Assembly (NCBI GenBank): GCA_028290245.1
Contig: JAQGKG010000019.1
Location: forward strand, 1-7,324
Direction of reading: 5' to 3'
DNA: 7,324 bases
From: Devosia sp.
GTDB lineage: Bacteria > Pseudomonadota > Alphaproteobacteria > Rhizobiales > Devosiaceae
Part shown: positions 6,767 to 7,324 of the stretch, one piece after another
Layout of the letters: the number at the start of each line of letters is the position of its first letter
Position numbering within the stretch: position 1 is the stretch's first letter
Notes under the pieces: generated by a model
Told to the model about the DNA's origin: nothing
What the model saw: only the letters and a program-made list of their open reading frames with translations
Databases searched by the model: none
Translations under genes and position numbers: made by a program

Positions 6767-6800
6767 TTGTATCACCATGCAATGATATGAATGATACAAA
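6766..6800 (-). promoter_or_regulatory. Inverted repeat over the aminotransferase translation start, candidate operator or mRNA hairpin
   Basis: TTTGTATCA (6766-6774) and TGATACAAA (6792-6800) are perfect 9-bp reverse complements with 17 bases between them. On the minus strand the second arm contains part of the GGTGAT ribosome site and the A of the start codon. The interval also holds two direct copies of AATGATA (6781-6787 and 6790-6796). The layout fits a repressor site, or a stem that hides the start codon if transcription begins upstream of 6800. Confidence 0.5.
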
Positions 6801-6822
6801 CACCAGAACATTGTTATGTCAA
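6794..6822 (-). promoter_or_regulatory. Possible promoter of the aminotransferase gene
   Basis: On the minus strand a perfect -35 hexamer TTGACA lies at 6822-6817. At 17 bases' spacing the -10 position reads TTGTAT (6799-6794), a poor match; a better TATCAT at 6796-6791 lies at 20 bases. Either would place the -10 region inside the inverted repeat, consistent with repression, but the promoter is tentative. The -35 is itself part of the palindrome GTCAA-N5-TTGAC (6818-6832). Confidence 0.3.
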
Positions 6823-6969
6823 TAGTGTTGACCTTGTTTGTGAGTCGTGCGAGCAAGCGCTTCCGGACTTCGCCGTGGTGAAGATGAGGGCGGGGTTTTG
6901 GGTTTCTTGGCTCGGAAGTTGGGTTTGTGGCGGCCATTATAGCGTGGCGGTGTGCCTGGGGGATAAGCG

Positions 6970-7324
6970 ATGAGCTTTGTGAGTGAGTATGCGGTGGCGG
7001 CGCCTGAGGTGGCGATGGAGCATTTTGGGCGGCGGTTGGCGCTGGAGACCGATTGCGCAGATGTGGCAGCGTGCCTGGCGTCGGGCGATGTGGACTTTGT
7101 GCTGCTGCATGTGGTGGGATCGTCGGAGGCCTATGCAAAGCGGCATGTGCCAGGCGCCCTGCACCTGCCGCACCGGCTGATTACCGAGGAGCGGATGGCG
7201 GAGTGGCCGGTGGAGAAGCTGTTTGTAGTGTATTGCGCCGGGCCGCATTGCAATGGAGCCGACCAGGCGGCGCTGAAGCTGGCGCGGCTTGGGCGCAAGG
7301 TGAAGCTGATGATCGGCGGGATTA
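6970..7324 (+). CDS. Rhodanese-like domain protein (3' end outside the window)
   Basis: The frame starts at ATG 6970, with an in-frame TAA six bases upstream fixing this as the earliest start and a GGGGGA ribosome site before it; 118 codons are visible and the frame runs off the window. Rhodanese features: DFVLLHVVGSSEAYAKRHVPGALHLP (residues 42-67 in two adjoining blocks), with the conserved HVPGA turn, and the active-site loop YCAGPHCNGAD (88-98) in which C89 is the expected catalytic persulfide cysteine. This is followed by ALKLARLGRKVKLMIGG, close to the family's C-terminal helix and strand. Rhodaneses transfer sulfane sulfur to cyanide, thiols or protein partners; the in vivo acceptor cannot be named. 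The usual Asp-x-Arg after the first strand reads H47-V-V here, a possible functional change. It is divergent from the aminotransferase with a 203-base spacer. Confidence 0.9.
   Translation, partial: MSFVSEYAVAAPEVAMEHFGRRLALETDCADVAACLASGDVDFVLLHVVGSSEAYAKRHVPGALHLPHRLITEERMAEWPVEKLFVVYCAGPHCNGADQAALKLARLGRKVKLMIGGI

Noticed and set aside
5678..6790. Long plus-strand open frames (5678-6166, 6221-6790) antisense to the aminotransferase
   Set aside because: They are Gly/Ala-rich mirror frames of a gene with all aminotransferase catalytic residues in place.
6791..6973. A 60-codon open frame ending in an ATGA overlap with the rhodanese start
   Set aside because: The overlap looks like coupling, but the frame begins inside the inverted repeat and promoter region of the aminotransferase, has no ribosome site of its own and encodes no recognisable domain. 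I treat it as chance.
6767..7138. A 124-residue N-terminal extension of the aminotransferase
   Set aside because: The extension is Pro/His/Arg-rich low-complexity sequence antisense to the rhodanese gene and crosses the control region; the family N-terminus and a ribosome site fit the start at 6766.

Overview
The window looks like a chromosomal segment of a GC-rich alphaproteobacterium, probably of the order Hyphomicrobiales (a Devosia-like organism is my best guess). This rests on codon use, gene style and protein character, not on any database search. It holds seven protein genes, two of them cut by the window edges. I see no rRNA, tRNA, CRISPR array, transposase or other mobile element.

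Layout. (1) 1-361, minus strand: the N-terminal part of an exported, alanine-rich protein, truncated by the window edge. (2) 362-617: a 256-base spacer with no convincing gene, containing one 8-bp inverted repeat (481-516). (3) 618-1870, plus strand: a YjbQ/UPF0047 protein and a TSUP (TauE/SafE) membrane transporter overlapping by one base (TGATG), so almost certainly co-transcribed. (4) 1871-1991: a convergent spacer packed with three hairpin-forming elements. (5) 1992-2708, minus strand: a periplasmic SIMPL/DUF541 protein. (6) 2709-2889: a divergent control region with a 17-bp palindrome at 2812-2828. (7) 2890-5499, plus strand: a two-gene operon of a fumarylacetoacetate-hydrolase-fold enzyme and an aldehyde dehydrogenase, closed by a strong intrinsic terminator (5522-5556). 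(8) 5561-6766, minus strand: a fold-type I PLP aminotransferase, convergent with that operon. (9) 6767-6969: a divergent control region with two inverted repeats. (10) 6970 to the end, plus strand: the start of a rhodanese-like protein.

How the genes fit together. The clearest metabolic unit is 2890-5499. A FAH-fold enzyme next to an alpha-ketoglutaric-semialdehyde-type dehydrogenase matches the last two steps of non-phosphorylating pentose oxidation (Weimberg type): 2-keto-3-deoxy-pentonate to alpha-ketoglutaric semialdehyde to alpha-ketoglutarate. The earlier steps (sugar dehydrogenase, lactonase, sugar-acid dehydratase), a transporter and a regulator are not in the window. The other genes look like independent housekeeping or accessory units. 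I found no convincing evidence of a new multi-gene system; the most interesting signals are regulatory palindromes and the hairpin-rich convergent spacer.
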